Shown here: positions 8,765 to 17,845 of the stretch, piece by piece | Numbering within the stretch: the first letter of the stretch is position 1 | Layout of the letters: each line of letters opens with the position of its first letter | NCBI GenBank assembly: GCA_902362965.1 | Contig: CABIYQ010000016.1 | Location: 1-31,791 of the forward strand | DNA from: Oscillospiraceae bacterium | GTDB taxonomy: Bacteria > Bacillota > Clostridia > Oscillospirales > Ruminococcaceae | Length of the DNA stretch: 31,791 bases | Direction of reading: 5' to 3' | Notes under the pieces: model-generated | What the model was told of the DNA's origin: nothing | The model's database searches: none | The model's input: only the letters and a program-made list of their open reading frames with translations | Made by a program: the position numbers and the translations under genes

Positions 8765-9820
8765 TTATTCATTTTTTTCTTTTTTCCTGCGTTCAATAAG
8801 TCTTCCCACACAGAAAGCAATTATTGAAGTGCCTATTCCGGTTTGCAGACAAAACAGCAGGCTTTCAATTTCGCCGGGAATTTCTCCGCCCAGATATGTT
8901 TCCAATACCGGCGCAAACCACGGTTCATATTCTTCACCCTGTATTTCCGATACCATTTCACTTCCCGCATCGTCAGAACCACCGAAATCAGCACCCTTGA
9001 GTGCAAAGAACGGTACAAATGCAATAAGAACAGCTGCCAAAACACAAGCAATAACACTTCCCTTTATCTTAGAAGGCTTTGTGTTTACATAATTTAAATC
9101 CGCAAGTTCATTTTTTGCATAAACTTCAAGGACAGAAATTATTATTACTGAAAGAAGTCCTTCCAGTATAGCAAGCGGAATCTGAGTAACAGCAAATACT
9201 CCCAAAAATTTAATCATTGACGCACCAATTCCTCCGCTTTCAGATGGATAAGCTACAGCAAGCTGGAAAGAAGTTACACAGTATGTAAACAGATCGCCTA
9301 ATGCAGCGGCAAGGAAAACGCTAACTTTTTTATTTACATTCAGCTTCTGACAGACTTTATAAATACCAAATGTCATAAACGGTCCGGCAATTGCCATTGA
9401 AAATGTATTTGCACCGATTGTAGTAAGTCCGCCGTGGGCAAGCAGAACGGCCTGAAAAAGAAGTACTATAATTCCTAAAACGCTTACAGCCGAAGGTCCG
9501 AATAATATAGCGCCCAGACCTGTTCCTGTCATATGAGAACAGCTTCCTGTAACCGACGGAATTTTAAGTGATGAAATTACAAATATGAATGCGCCGGAAA
9601 TTGCAAGCAGAATAAGAGTTCTGCGATGCTCTGTAATTTTTTTCTTGATCGACATAAATCCCATAACAAGAAAAGGAAGTGATAATACGCCCCAAAGTAT
9701 ACAGTATCCAGGAGCGATAAAACCTTCCATAATGTGCATAGCATCCGCAGCAGGAATTATTCCGATACACAACGCTATGGCAAAAATAATACCGATAAGC
9801 TTTTTTTGTTTTTTAGTCAT
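8765..9820 (-). CDS. cbiM: Energy-coupling factor cobalt transporter, CbiM-CbiN fusion
   Basis: A 351-residue membrane protein. Residues 1-27 are a cleavable signal peptide (MTKKQKK, hydrophobic core, ADA). Cleavage leaves the N-terminus MHIMEG, whose His2 is known in CbiM/NikM to coordinate Co/Ni. The S-component follows to about residue 245, including GSCSHMTGTGLGA with another metal-site His. After a short linker the protein continues with a membrane segment, a loop (FGGSDDAGSEMV) and a second membrane segment with a basic tail, the layout of CbiN, normally a separate protein. Third gene of cbiQ-cbiO-cbiMN, 22 nt after cbiO. It imports cobalt for cobalamin synthesis, and the upstream B12 riboswitch supports cobalt over nickel. 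Confidence 0.93.
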   Translation of the reverse strand: MTKKQKKLIGIIFAIALCIGIIPAADAMHIMEGFIAPGYCILWGVLSLPFLVMGFMSIKKKITEHRRTLILLAISGAFIFVISSLKIPSVTGSCSHMTGTGLGAILFGPSAVSVLGIIVLLFQAVLLAHGGLTTIGANTFSMAIAGPFMTFGIYKVCQKLNVNKKVSVFLAAALGDLFTYCVTSFQLAVAYPSESGGIGASMIKFLGVFAVTQIPLAILEGLLSVIIISVLEVYAKNELADLNYVNTKPSKIKGSVIACVLAAVLIAFVPFFALKGADFGGSDDAGSEMVSEIQGEEYEPWFAPVLETYLGGEIPGEIESLLFCLQTGIGTSIIAFCVGRLIERRKKEKNE

Positions 9821-9842
9821 ATAAAAAACCCCTTTACTTAAT

Positions 9843-10664
9843 TTATAAAAACATTTCCTTTAACTCAGAAATACTTTTAACAGTTTTATTGGCAGCAATA
9901 ATCCCCCTGACTGCCAACAGTTCACAAACCTCCATAAGTACTGGTCTGACAAGGTTTGCTTTTTTCAATAAACCACTATCTGAGAACACATTTTTCGGAA
10001 TATCATCAGCAATAATGCATCCGTCGTGAAATACAATAACACGCTCAGTCCATTTCCATGCAAAATTCACATCATGAGTGGATACGATAGTCGTTATATT
10101 CTGATTTTCTAAGCGCTCAAGAGTTTTTTCAAACATTTTACAATTTACTGGATCAAGAGACGCTGTAGGTTCGTCAAAGATAATTATTTCCGGCCGCATA
10201 GCAAGAATATCTGCAATACTTACTCTCTTTTTCTGTCCGCCGCTAAGATAATGAACAGGACGTTCCCGAAGAGACTCAATATTCATTTCAATCATAGAAC
10301 TATTAACCCTTTGCTTCACTTCTTCTTCAGATAATCCCATATTAACAGGTCCGAAAGAAACTTCCGCTTCAACTGTCGATGCAATCAGCTGACTGTCAGG
10401 CTCCTGAAAAACTATTCCTACATTTCTTCTTAAAATATCTAAATTTTTGCCTGTAATCTCAATATCTTTATAAAAAATACTGCCATGATGATGTGATAAA
10501 ACACCGTTAATATTCAGAAAAAATGTTGACTTTCCCGAACCGTTTGAACCTAATACTGCTATTTTTTCGCCCTTACTGAAATCTGCATTTATATTTTTAA
10601 GTGAAAATCCGCTGTCATATTCAAATGATAAGTTTTTTATCGTCAATATATTTTCACTGTTCAT
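9843..10664 (-). CDS. cbiO: Cobalt ECF transporter ATPase CbiO
   Basis: A 273-residue ABC ATPase. Walker A GSNGSGKST begins near residue 39, the Q-loop is in VFQEPDSQL, the signature is LSGGQKKR, Walker B is IIIFDEPTASLDP and the switch is STHD. The DSQL sequence after the Q-loop is typical of ECF-type ATPases. Its start overlaps the cbiQ stop by 11 nt, with AAAGGGA 7 nt before ATG inside cbiQ, so it is translationally coupled. It would form a homodimer or pair with itself, since only one ATPase gene is present, driving CbiM uptake through CbiQ. Confidence 0.94.
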   Translation of the reverse strand: MNSENILTIKNLSFEYDSGFSLKNINADFSKGEKIAVLGSNGSGKSTFFLNINGVLSHHHGSIFYKDIEITGKNLDILRRNVGIVFQEPDSQLIASTVEAEVSFGPVNMGLSEEEVKQRVNSSMIEMNIESLRERPVHYLSGGQKKRVSIADILAMRPEIIIFDEPTASLDPVNCKMFEKTLERLENQNITTIVSTHDVNFAWKWTERVIVFHDGCIIADDIPKNVFSDSGLLKKANLVRPVLMEVCELLAVRGIIAANKTVKSISELKEMFL

Positions 10665-11445
10665 AAAATGTCCCTTTCAAAATAGTATCAAGTAAAATTT
10701 CAGACAAAATAATCAAAATAACGTAAACTACAAAAAATATTACTTGCTTTGATTTTATAGTTTTTTTCTGACACATAAACTTTATTTTACCGCCTGAGCA
10801 TCTTGATTCAATTGCATTATAATAATCCGACGCCCTCCTCAATGAAACCGCAAAAAGATTTCCGCATATAAGTCCAAAAGTTTTTAAGGAAGTACGAAAA
10901 TTACAATAACCCAAACGAGCCGCAGCGGAATTTTTCATTTTTGCCTGACTGTCCAATAAAATAAAAATATATTTATACATAAGATTCATAAGCTCGATAA
11001 TAACAAACGGCAGCTTAAGTTTACCCAGTACGGCAATAATTTCCGTTACCGGCGTAGACAAAGACATCAAGTACATAGCGCTTACCGCACCAATCGCCCT
11101 GCATGATATATGCACTGCTCTATAAATATTCTCAGGAAGAACTTTAACTGAAAATCCTCCGCTGAAATTAAAATCCAACATGATAGCGATCGAAGTCATA
11201 ATAAGAAATACCAAGGGAATACACATTAAAGACAGATACTCTCTTGTATGGATTTTTCCATTATAAACAGTTATCACTCCGGCAGAAACCGCAATCAGTA
11301 TTGGTACAATAACATTTTGAGAGCATATTGACAATATCATAATTATAAAGGAACATAAAACCTTGAGACTGCTGTTCCAATTTTTAAGTTTTGAACTATA
11401 TGCATATTCGTCAATGGATCTTGCACCGAAATGGTTATGTTTCAT
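10654..11445 (-). CDS. cbiQ: Cobalt ECF transporter transmembrane component CbiQ
   Basis: A 263-residue EcfT-type coupling protein. Several hydrophobic segments lie at about 28-60, 70-90, 110-150 and 235-255. Between them is a basic coupling region (AKMKNSAAARLGYCNFRTS) and a second motif YNAIESRCSGG, a variant of the Ala-Arg-Gly motif that contacts the ATPase. First gene of the operon, start ATG at 11445 with GAGG 8 nt upstream. The U-tract of the riboswitch terminator runs into this RBS region, so translation and transcription are both tied to the riboswitch decision. Confidence 0.92.
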   Translation of the reverse strand: MKHNHFGARSIDEYAYSSKLKNWNSSLKVLCSFIIMILSICSQNVIVPILIAVSAGVITVYNGKIHTREYLSLMCIPLVFLIMTSIAIMLDFNFSGGFSVKVLPENIYRAVHISCRAIGAVSAMYLMSLSTPVTEIIAVLGKLKLPFVIIELMNLMYKYIFILLDSQAKMKNSAAARLGYCNFRTSLKTFGLICGNLFAVSLRRASDYYNAIESRCSGGKIKFMCQKKTIKSKQVIFFVVYVILIILSEILLDTILKGTFYEQ

Positions 11446-11457
11446 GTTAAAACCTCA

Positions 11458-11505
11458 AATAAAAAAGTCATATTACCGAAAACTGCGTATTTCGGTAATA
11501 TGACT
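11458..11505 (-). terminator. Riboswitch-controlled attenuator before cbiQ
   Basis: A perfect 16-bp stem (11466-11481 with 11490-11505) and an 8-nt loop, followed on the minus strand by six U residues at 11465-11460. It sits between the cobalamin riboswitch and the cbiQ RBS, so it is the expression platform. A second weaker hairpin (about 11528-11558, AGGGT and ACCCT ends) lies between aptamer and terminator and may take part in the switch. Confidence 0.88.
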
Positions 11506-11605
11506 AAAAAATGACACAACAAATCAAAGGGTATGGTATTTTTATAAAAACACACCCTCTGTCAGCCGCCATTTCCCGTCGCTCGCAGGATCCGGACACG
11601 GAATA

Positions 11606-11779
11606 TATATTGGCAGGTCTTCTGACTTGAAAATTCAGATTATAACATCAACGCAGTTTTGAGTCTTCCCAACAAAAGTCAGTGACATAATTCAAAACGG
11701 CTTTTTTCTCACAGCAGCGGGACTGTTCAGGATTTTCACCTGATTCCCTTTTAATTCACAGTTAAGTGAAACCAATTTC
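11606..11779 (-). ncRNA. Cobalamin (B12/adenosylcobalamin) riboswitch
   Basis: Read on the minus strand the conserved aptamer blocks appear in order: P1 5' ATTGG, GGGAATCAGGTGAAAATC, the CAGTCCCGCTGCTGTGA core, GTCACTG, GGGAAG, and the B12 box AGTCAGAAGACCTGCC followed by the P1 3' strand CCAAT. P1 pairs 11776-11772 with 11613-11609. It controls the downstream cbiQOM genes, turning cobalt uptake off when cobalamin is plentiful. Confidence 0.96.
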
Positions 11780-11796
11780 CGTAAATATTCAATAGA

Positions 11797-11825
11797 ATTA
11801 TAACACAAATACAGAATATTGTCAA
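11797..11825 (-). promoter_or_regulatory. Promoter of the riboswitch-cbi transcript
   Basis: Perfect consensus on the minus strand: TTGACA at 11825-11820, a 17-bp spacer and TATAAT at 11802-11797. Transcription would start near 11790, just before the riboswitch P1 stem, so basal initiation is strong and control is by attenuation. Confidence 0.9.
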
Positions 11826-11854
11826 TATTTGTTTTCCCTTTAACCGAATTTTAC

Positions 11855-11895
11855 TTATATAAAAAATAACCTGTTTACATTGTAAACAGGTTATT
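11855..11895 (-). terminator. Terminator of the spoIIGA-sigE operon
   Basis: A 14-bp stem (11865-11878 with 11882-11895) with a 3-nt loop. On the minus strand it is followed by a U-run at 11864-11860. It lies about 50 bp past the sigE stop. Confidence 0.86.
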
Positions 11896-11947
11896 GAATA
11901 TTAAATATAATCTATAAACTTTAAAATACTGCTATAACATAATTGGA

Positions 11948-12667
11948 TTAATATTTCTTTTCCAGTTCTATCTTTAAATTTTTTATAATTTTCTTTTCAA
12001 GCCTTGATATGTAAGACTGCGAAATGCCTATTAAATCCGCAACTTCTTTTTGTGTTTTTTCTTTTCCGTCCAATAAGCCAAATCTCATCTGCATTATTTG
12101 TTTTTCACGTCCGCCGAGAGACTCAACAGCCTCACGGAGCATGCCCCGTTCCGCCTCCGATTCGATTCCTTTATTTACAACGTCCTCGTCAGTTCCTAAA
12201 ACATCAGACAGCAAAAGCTCATTACCGTCCCAATCAATATTCAGCGGTTCGTCTATTGATATTTCATTACGATACTGCGATGACTTTCTCAAAAACATAA
12301 GTATTTCATTTTCAATACATCTTGACGCATATGTCGCAAGCTTTATTTTTTTATCTGGTCTGAATGTATTGACAGCCTTTATCAGTCCTATAGTACCAAT
12401 AGAAATAAGATCTTCTACGCCTGTTCCTGTAGATTCAAATTTTTTAGCAATATAAACCACAAGTCTAAGATTATGTACTATTAATTTTTCTCTGGCGCCG
12501 CTGCTGTCTTCAGCAAGCTCTGCAAAAGCCTTTGCCTCCTCTTCCTTTGAAAGCGGAGGCGGAAGAGTATCGGAGCCGTTAATATAAAACACTCCATCAT
12601 GAATTGATTTTTTCTTTTTAAAAATAAATAAGTATAATTTGTAAAAAAATGATTTAAAACAATTCAT
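11948..12667 (-). CDS. sigE: Sporulation sigma factor SigE (pro-form)
   Basis: A 239-residue protein, the same length as Bacillus subtilis pro-sigma-E. It starts with a hydrophobic-basic pro-sequence ([14 protein letters not shown]) that tethers the inactive precursor to the membrane, then [19 protein letters not shown] near the known processing site. Region 2 ([50 protein letters not shown]) and region 4 ([19 protein letters not shown]) are intact. It directs mother-cell transcription after septation. The ATG at 12667 is 21 nt after the spoIIGA stop, with a rather long gap of about 11 nt from AAAGGA. Confidence 0.96.
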   Translation of the reverse strand: MNCFKSFFYKLYLFIFKKKKSIHDGVFYINGSDTLPPPLSKEEEAKAFAELAEDSSGAREKLIVHNLRLVVYIAKKFESTGTGVEDLISIGTIGLIKAVNTFRPDKKIKLATYASRCIENEILMFLRKSSQYRNEISIDEPLNIDWDGNELLLSDVLGTDEDVVNKGIESEAERGMLREAVESLGGREKQIMQMRFGLLDGKEKTQKEVADLIGISQSYISRLEKKIIKNLKIELEKKY

Positions 12668-12688
12668 GAAATAACAATTCCTTTCTAT

Positions 12689-13528
12689 TCAGCATAATAA
12701 TTTTGGATTAAAGATTGCAGGCGTATCCTTTGGATTTATCCCTATCAAAGCTTCGGTTTTTTTATTCTTTCCGGTTTCTTTATCAGCAATAATGATCTCA
12801 TCAGGAGAAAAAACAGGTATTAACCCATTGTTTCCTATAGTTGAATACGGTATAAACCTCAGTCCGTATTTTTGATAAAGATATTCCGCTCTCTCCGGAC
12901 AGATTTGTTCATCATTGTCCCCTATGTAAGAAAATTCCTTTTGCGGACAAATTATAACAGGCTTTCCGCTGAAATGGTCAATCAATGAATTTCCCGTATC
13001 CGCCAACGCTTCCATGGAAAATACTCCGGATTTATGACGTATAATAACTTTATAATGATGAGAAGTATCACAGCCCCTGTCCATTAAACGTCTTACTGCA
13101 GTTACTGCAAAATACGCAACAGCAGTAAATATGACTAAACTAAGCAATGAAAAATCAACATAAAAATATGAATTATTAAACGCCATAAAGGACGGCTTGA
13201 AAGTAATATACAAAAGCATTACCACTCCGCCGAAAATAAAATTTACTATGTAAAAATACAAAATAAGTTTCAGAGTATGTTTTTTATCCTTTACTCCAAA
13301 AGCCATACCTACTATAACCACTGCCGCTCCAAGTTTAATTGCTAATGGAATTAAAAAATTACCGGCAGGGAGCAAAATAGTCAGTGAAAATAAACTTCCG
13401 ATCACAGAGGATATAATACATCTTATAGTTTTAAGTGGAGTATGGGTAAATTTTGCTGTTGCACGCAGCAAAAAATAGTTTACATAAATATTCAAAACTA
13501 TAAGTACGTCCAGATAAATACTTTTCAT
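12689..13528 (-). CDS. spoIIGA: Sigma-E processing protease SpoIIGA
   Basis: A 279-residue protein. Five or so hydrophobic segments in residues 5-145 form the membrane half. The C-terminal half is an aspartic-protease-like domain with the active-site motif ALADTGNSLID (D177), followed by KPVIICP and a hydrophobic VFSPDEIII block. SpoIIGA dimers cleave pro-sigma-E once the forespore signal SpoIIR is received. It is directly upstream of sigE in one operon, which confirms both calls. It is somewhat shorter than the Bacillus protein. ATG at 13528 follows AAGGCGGCGG. Confidence 0.94.
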   Translation of the reverse strand: MKSIYLDVLIVLNIYVNYFLLRATAKFTHTPLKTIRCIISSVIGSLFSLTILLPAGNFLIPLAIKLGAAVVIVGMAFGVKDKKHTLKLILYFYIVNFIFGGVVMLLYITFKPSFMAFNNSYFYVDFSLLSLVIFTAVAYFAVTAVRRLMDRGCDTSHHYKVIIRHKSGVFSMEALADTGNSLIDHFSGKPVIICPQKEFSYIGDNDEQICPERAEYLYQKYGLRFIPYSTIGNNGLIPVFSPDEIIIADKETGKNKKTEALIGINPKDTPAIFNPKLLC

Positions 13529-13560
13529 AAAACCGCCGCCTTATGTTCGGATATAAATTT

Positions 13561-13594
13561 ATTATAGCTGAAAGGACAGGGTTTTTAAGTCGAA
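13561..13594 (-). promoter_or_regulatory. Spo0A-activated promoter of spoIIGA-sigE
   Basis: On the minus strand TATAAT lies at 13566-13561. The hexamer TTCGAC lies exactly 22 bp upstream, at 13594-13589. It overlaps a 6-of-7 match to the Spo0A box (AGTCGAA against TGTCGAA, plus-strand 13588-13594). The 22-bp spacing with a 0A box over the -35 is the known layout of the B. subtilis spoIIG promoter. Confidence 0.7.
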
Positions 13595-13623
13595 AGCTGT
13601 TATGTCATAATTTTTGTTAAATT

Positions 13624-13655
13624 GCACAAAAAATCCCGCTTATCAAAAGCGGGAT
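13624..13655 (-). terminator. Terminator of the M18 aminopeptidase gene
   Basis: Stem of 9 bp (13633-13641 with 13647-13655, ATCCCGCTT arm), 5-nt loop and a U-run on the minus strand from 13632. It lies 9 bp past the stop. Confidence 0.85.
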
Positions 13656-13663
13656 AATTTTAT

Positions 13664-15064
13664 TTAAGAAATAAAAGCTGAAAATGCCTTATATGTCATA
13701 TAAACGTCAATTTTAGAAACCGTTTCAAAAGGCGCATGCATTGAAAGTACCGGAACGCCTACATCAATAGTGTCAACATTAAGATTTGCAATATAAGCCG
13801 CAACAGTTCCGCCGCCGCCCATATCTACCTTACCAAGCTCTCCGGTCTGCCAGATTACATTATTTTTATCAAGAAGTCTGCGGATTTTTCCTACAAATTC
13901 GGCAGAGGCGTCTGATGTACCTGATTTTCCTCTTGCGCCGGTAAATTTAGTTACCACAACGCCGTAATTTATAAACGCACAGTTTCTCTTGTCCATAACA
14001 TCGGGGAATGTAGGGTCAAATGCCGCATTTACATCGGCAGACATACATTCTGAATTTGACAGTACTGTTCTGCCTTCTTCACCGAATTCAGCAGCCAGAT
14101 CTGCAATGAAATATTTCAGATAAGCAGACTGCAAACCGGTATTGCCGTCGCTGCCAGTTTCTTCTTTATCAGTCAGTATAGTAACTGCTGTGTATTTAGG
14201 ATTCTTGCACTTTACTGTTGCCATCAGCGCAGTATATGCGCACACTCTGTCATCATGTCCGTAAGCGCCAATCATACTTCTGTCAAAACCGATATCCTTT
14301 GCCTTGAAAGCCGGAACTGCTTCAAGCTCAGCCGAAAGAAAATCATCTTCAACAATACCATACTTCTCATTTAAAATGTTCATTATATTAAGCTTTACAG
14401 CTTCGCTCAAACCGTCCTCTTTAAATGGTCTTGAACCGATAACAATATTAAGCTCCTCGCCTTTTATACCCTGTGCAAGGTTTCTTTTCATCTGATCCTG
14501 CGCCAGATGCGGAAGAAGATCGTTTACACAAAATACCGGATCGTCCTCGTCTTCACCGATAGTAACAGTTACCTTACTGCCGTCTGCTTTGACGATTACA
14601 CCGTGCAGAGCCAGCGGAATTACTGTCCACTGATATTTTTTAATTCCCCCGTAATAATGAGTTTTAAACAGAGCCATTTCAGTATCTTCATATACCGGAC
14701 ACTGTTTCAGATCCAGTCTTGGAGAATCAATATGTGCCGCACAAAGCTTAACGCCTTTCTTTATGTCCTCGCTGCCTATTACAGCCATAATCACGGCTTT
14801 GCCTCTGTTGTTTACATAAACCTTATCTCCTGCTTTAAGTCCCATACCGGGCTTAAACTCAATAAATCCATGGTCTTTAAGAAGCTTTACTGTATATTCC
14901 ACTGCTTCTCGTTCAGTTTTTGCAGCGTCCAAAAACTTTTTATATCCCTCGCAGAATTTATCACTTTTTTTGATATCTTCTGCTTTCATTTTTAAAACAG
15001 CATTTTTTTTCTGAGACAGCAAAGCTTTTTTTAATTCCTTTCCCTCTGACTTTTCTTTACTCAT
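13664..15064 (-). CDS. M18 family aminopeptidase
   Basis: A 466-residue cytosolic metallo-aminopeptidase of the M18 (aspartyl aminopeptidase/LAP1) family. The zinc and catalytic motifs are in order: AAHIDSPR (H111, D113), GAYGHDDRVCAY, TDKEETGSDG with the catalytic Glu pair, and SMHAPFE near the C-terminus. The length agrees with the family. ATG at 15064 lies 8 nt after GGAGG; an upstream in-frame TTG (15079) overlaps the RBS and is rejected. It trims N-terminal residues from peptides. It sits behind coaE with an 18-nt gap and so may be the last gene of the prfA-sua5-coaE operon. Confidence 0.92.
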   Translation of the reverse strand: MSKEKSEGKELKKALLSQKKNAVLKMKAEDIKKSDKFCEGYKKFLDAAKTEREAVEYTVKLLKDHGFIEFKPGMGLKAGDKVYVNNRGKAVIMAVIGSEDIKKGVKLCAAHIDSPRLDLKQCPVYEDTEMALFKTHYYGGIKKYQWTVIPLALHGVIVKADGSKVTVTIGEDEDDPVFCVNDLLPHLAQDQMKRNLAQGIKGEELNIVIGSRPFKEDGLSEAVKLNIMNILNEKYGIVEDDFLSAELEAVPAFKAKDIGFDRSMIGAYGHDDRVCAYTALMATVKCKNPKYTAVTILTDKEETGSDGNTGLQSAYLKYFIADLAAEFGEEGRTVLSNSECMSADVNAAFDPTFPDVMDKRNCAFINYGVVVTKFTGARGKSGTSDASAEFVGKIRRLLDKNNVIWQTGELGKVDMGGGGTVAAYIANLNVDTIDVGVPVLSMHAPFETVSKIDVYMTYKAFSAFIS

Positions 15065-15082
15065 GCAGCTTACCTCCAATTG

Positions 15083-15718
15083 CTAACTTTTATATTTATT
15101 ATTATAATAATCTTTAATTTTATCCGTAACCTCTCTGGTTACTTCATATAAATTATTTATATCACTATTATTTTTTATAATAAAATCAGAATTTTGTCTG
15201 AAAAATTCTTCTTTAAGCTGTGAATCCATACGGTACTGTGCCGATTCACGGCTTATTTTATCCCTTTCAACAATTCTCTCAAGACGCAGATTATCTCGGG
15301 AAATAACGGAAATAATCAGTTCACAAAAATCATCAGCACGGCTTTCAAACAGTGTCGGGGCATCGAGAAGAATAAGTTTATTCCCTTGAAAGGACAGTCT
15401 CCTTATAGTTTTCAGTATTTCAGATGTGATATAAGGGTATGTAATCGAATTTAAAAGTTCAAGTTTTTTCTTGTCTGTAAATACCAATCCTGCAAGCTTA
15501 GGACGGTCCAGAATTCCGTTTTCAAGTAAAATATCTTTTCCGAAAAATTCACAGATCTCCTTAAGACACGGCTGTCCCTTTTCCATAACCTGTCTGGCCA
15601 CATGATCAGCATTTATAATTGAAAATCCGTTTTCAGAAAAAATTCTGCAAACAGTAGTTTTACCGGCTCCTGTCTGACCGGTGAGTCCTACCACCATCAC
15701 TCCCTCAAGACTGTTCAT
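15083..15718 (-). CDS. coaE: Dephospho-CoA kinase CoaE
   Basis: A 211-residue P-loop kinase that makes CoA from dephospho-CoA and ATP. The P-loop GQTGAGKTT is at 14-22, then NADHVARQVMEKG (substrate-binding D and H), LLDAPTLFE with the catalytic region, and a RIVERDKISRESAQYR lid. The start overlaps the sua5 stop (ATGA at 15715-15718) with GAGGTGAT just upstream inside sua5, so the two are coupled. Second ATG at 15697 is possible but lacks such an RBS. Confidence 0.94.
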   Translation of the reverse strand: MNSLEGVMVVGLTGQTGAGKTTVCRIFSENGFSIINADHVARQVMEKGQPCLKEICEFFGKDILLENGILDRPKLAGLVFTDKKKLELLNSITYPYITSEILKTIRRLSFQGNKLILLDAPTLFESRADDFCELIISVISRDNLRLERIVERDKISRESAQYRMDSQLKEEFFRQNSDFIIKNNSDINNLYEVTREVTDKIKDYYNNKYKS

Positions 15719-16731
15719 ACCCTTATCACCTCGAATCCTGCCGCCCTTAAAAGACGATTATATACTGCAAGACCTACTCCGTCCTTTTGAGGCGGTCTTA
15801 CAAAAATTCTATCAGCATTTAAACTATCAAGCTCTCTGAGCTTTGCAAAAAAATTATGTGCCTGCTGACTGCTGTCGCTGCCGTATGTCACATATCGACA
15901 ATTTATTTTGTTTGTATCATCATCATCAAATAAAAGACAAAATGTATTAATGCCCTGATTATTGTTTACATATATACAGAAATTTTCAAAATCTCCGTCA
16001 ATAATTTTTACATCTGCTTGAGGTGAATAATGCTTATACTTCATACCCGGAGAAGGAGCTTCTCTTCCCGCTGCTATATCGTTTAATATTGCGTCATCAA
16101 TTATAACATTATCGGCATGTTCCATCAGCATCTCGGATGTAACCGAACCTGGTCTGAGTATTCTGACTGTGTTTTCATCATCAAAGGAAATCACTGTAGA
16201 TTCAACACCGAATCTGCTTTCTCCCCCGTCAATAACAGCGGAAATTTTTCCGTTCATATCATTCATAACATGAGCTGCCGAAGTAGGACTGGGATATCCG
16301 GAACGATTTGCAGAAGGCGCTGCAATAGGACCGGTTAAACGTATAAGTTCTCTCATAACCCTATGTGACGGCATTCTTATTCCTACAGTATCAAGTCCTC
16401 CGGAAGTTTCAGCCGGTATAATATCATTTTTTGGTACAATCATAGTAAGCGGACCTGGCCAGAATATTGCAGCCAGACGATAGAAAATATTTGGTATATC
16501 ATGTCCCAGCTTATCAGCCTCTTCAATTTTATATATATGAACTATAAGGGGATTATCTGCCGGTCTCCCCTTTGCTTTAAAAATTTTCTTTACAGCCTCA
16601 GGATTTAATGCATCGGCACCAAGACCGTAAACTGTTTCTGTTGGAATACCGACAACATTGCCCTTTCTTATTAATTCTGACGCAGTTAATATATCTTCCG
16701 CTGAATCGTATAGTAATATTGTATTTTCCAT
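15715..16731 (-). CDS. sua5: L-threonylcarbamoyladenylate synthase (Sua5/YwlC)
   Basis: A 338-residue, two-domain Sua5. Residues 10-200 are the YrdC domain (GIPTETVYGLGADAL, KIFKAKGRPADNPLIVH, RMPSHRVM, APSANRSGYPSPTSA). After a linker containing PGMKYKHYSP (the conserved Sua5 turn) comes the C-terminal Sua5 domain. It makes threonylcarbamoyl-AMP for the t6A37 modification of ANN-decoding tRNAs. It begins 2 nt after the prfA stop and overlaps coaE, so it is part of one operon. The two-domain form is the usual one in Firmicutes. Confidence 0.95.
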   Translation of the reverse strand: MENTILLYDSAEDILTASELIRKGNVVGIPTETVYGLGADALNPEAVKKIFKAKGRPADNPLIVHIYKIEEADKLGHDIPNIFYRLAAIFWPGPLTMIVPKNDIIPAETSGGLDTVGIRMPSHRVMRELIRLTGPIAAPSANRSGYPSPTSAAHVMNDMNGKISAVIDGGESRFGVESTVISFDDENTVRILRPGSVTSEMLMEHADNVIIDDAILNDIAAGREAPSPGMKYKHYSPQADVKIIDGDFENFCIYVNNNQGINTFCLLFDDDDTNKINCRYVTYGSDSSQQAHNFFAKLRELDSLNADRIFVRPPQKDGVGLAVYNRLLRAAGFEVIRV

Positions 16732-16733
16732 TT

Positions 16734-17810
16734 TTACTGATTCTGCTGCATAGCAAGCTTTGCTGCCTGATCGGCAGTAGCCAAAGCGTTCAGCACTTCC
16801 TCCAAATTTCCGTTTAATATTTCTTCAAGTCTGTATATAGTCAGATTAATTCTATGATCAGTCAGTCTGCCCTGAGGATAATTATACGTTCTGATTCTCT
16901 CGGAACGATCCCCCGTACCAACCTGCGTTCTTCTCTCGGACGCAATCTTATCATTCTGCTCATTAAGCAGCATTTCATAAAGACGTGAACGGAGAATTTT
17001 CATTGCCTTATCCTTATTTTTAAACTGACTGCGCTCATCCTGACATTCAACAACACAGCCTGTAGGCAGATGAGTAATTCTAACAGCCGATTCAGTTTTA
17101 TTAATATGCTGTCCGCCTGCGCCGCTTGCTCTGAAAACATCAATTTTAAGGTCTGCCGGATTAATTTCAAGCTCTACTTCGTCTGCCTCGGCAAGAACTG
17201 CAACAGTAACCGTTGAGGTGTGTATTCTGCCCTGAGACTCGGTTTCCGGAACTCTCTGCACACGGTGTACGCCGCTTTCATATTTCAGTCTTGAATAAGC
17301 TCCCTCGCCTTCAATAGAAAAGCTTATTTCCTTATATCCTCCAAGCTCTGTAGGGTGAGCGTTAAGAATTTCCTGCTTCCAGCCCTTCGATTCAGCATAC
17401 ATGGAATACATTCTATAAAGAGAGTTAGCAAACAAAGCTGCTTCTTCTCCTCCTGCACCGCCTCTGATTTCAATAATTACGCTTTTATCATCATTAGGAT
17501 CTTTTGGCAGAAGAAGTATAGTAAGTTCATCAGAAAATTTTTCCATATCTTTTTTAGACTCATCAAATTCAGATTGAACCATTTCCTTAAAATCTTTGTC
17601 CATTCCGCCGGCTTCAAGAAGTTCCTTAGCTTCGTTAAAGCTGTTTGCCGCCTTTTCATATTCTCTGTATTTTTCCACAACAGGAGTAAGATTTTTAAAT
17701 TCTTTCATCAAATCTGTAAAAAGCTTCTGATCGTCTGCAATTCCAGGCTCAGAAAGCTTGTTACTGAGTTCGTTATATCTTTGTTCCATTAATCTTACTT
17801 TTTCAATCAT
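16734..17810 (-). CDS. prfA: Peptide chain release factor 1
   Basis: A 358-residue class I release factor. GGQ at 232-234 in [16 protein letters not shown] is the peptidyl-tRNA hydrolysis motif. The anticodon-like tripeptide is PET at 188-190 (P-x-T of RF1, reading UAA and UAG), within [14 protein letters not shown]. The N-terminal coiled domain and RGGAGGEEA block match RF1 and not RF2. ATG at 17810 follows AGAGGTGG. The gene is between DUF951 and sua5, an arrangement shared by Firmicutes where RF1 and t6A genes cluster. No prmC methyltransferase gene is next to it here. Confidence 0.97.
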   Translation of the reverse strand: MIEKVRLMEQRYNELSNKLSEPGIADDQKLFTDLMKEFKNLTPVVEKYREYEKAANSFNEAKELLEAGGMDKDFKEMVQSEFDESKKDMEKFSDELTILLLPKDPNDDKSVIIEIRGGAGGEEAALFANSLYRMYSMYAESKGWKQEILNAHPTELGGYKEISFSIEGEGAYSRLKYESGVHRVQRVPETESQGRIHTSTVTVAVLAEADEVELEINPADLKIDVFRASGAGGQHINKTESAVRITHLPTGCVVECQDERSQFKNKDKAMKILRSRLYEMLLNEQNDKIASERRTQVGTGDRSERIRTYNYPQGRLTDHRINLTIYRLEEILNGNLEEVLNALATADQAAKLAMQQNQ

Positions 17811-17845
17811 CTGTTTTCCACCTCTGCTGTTACTATTGTGATAAA

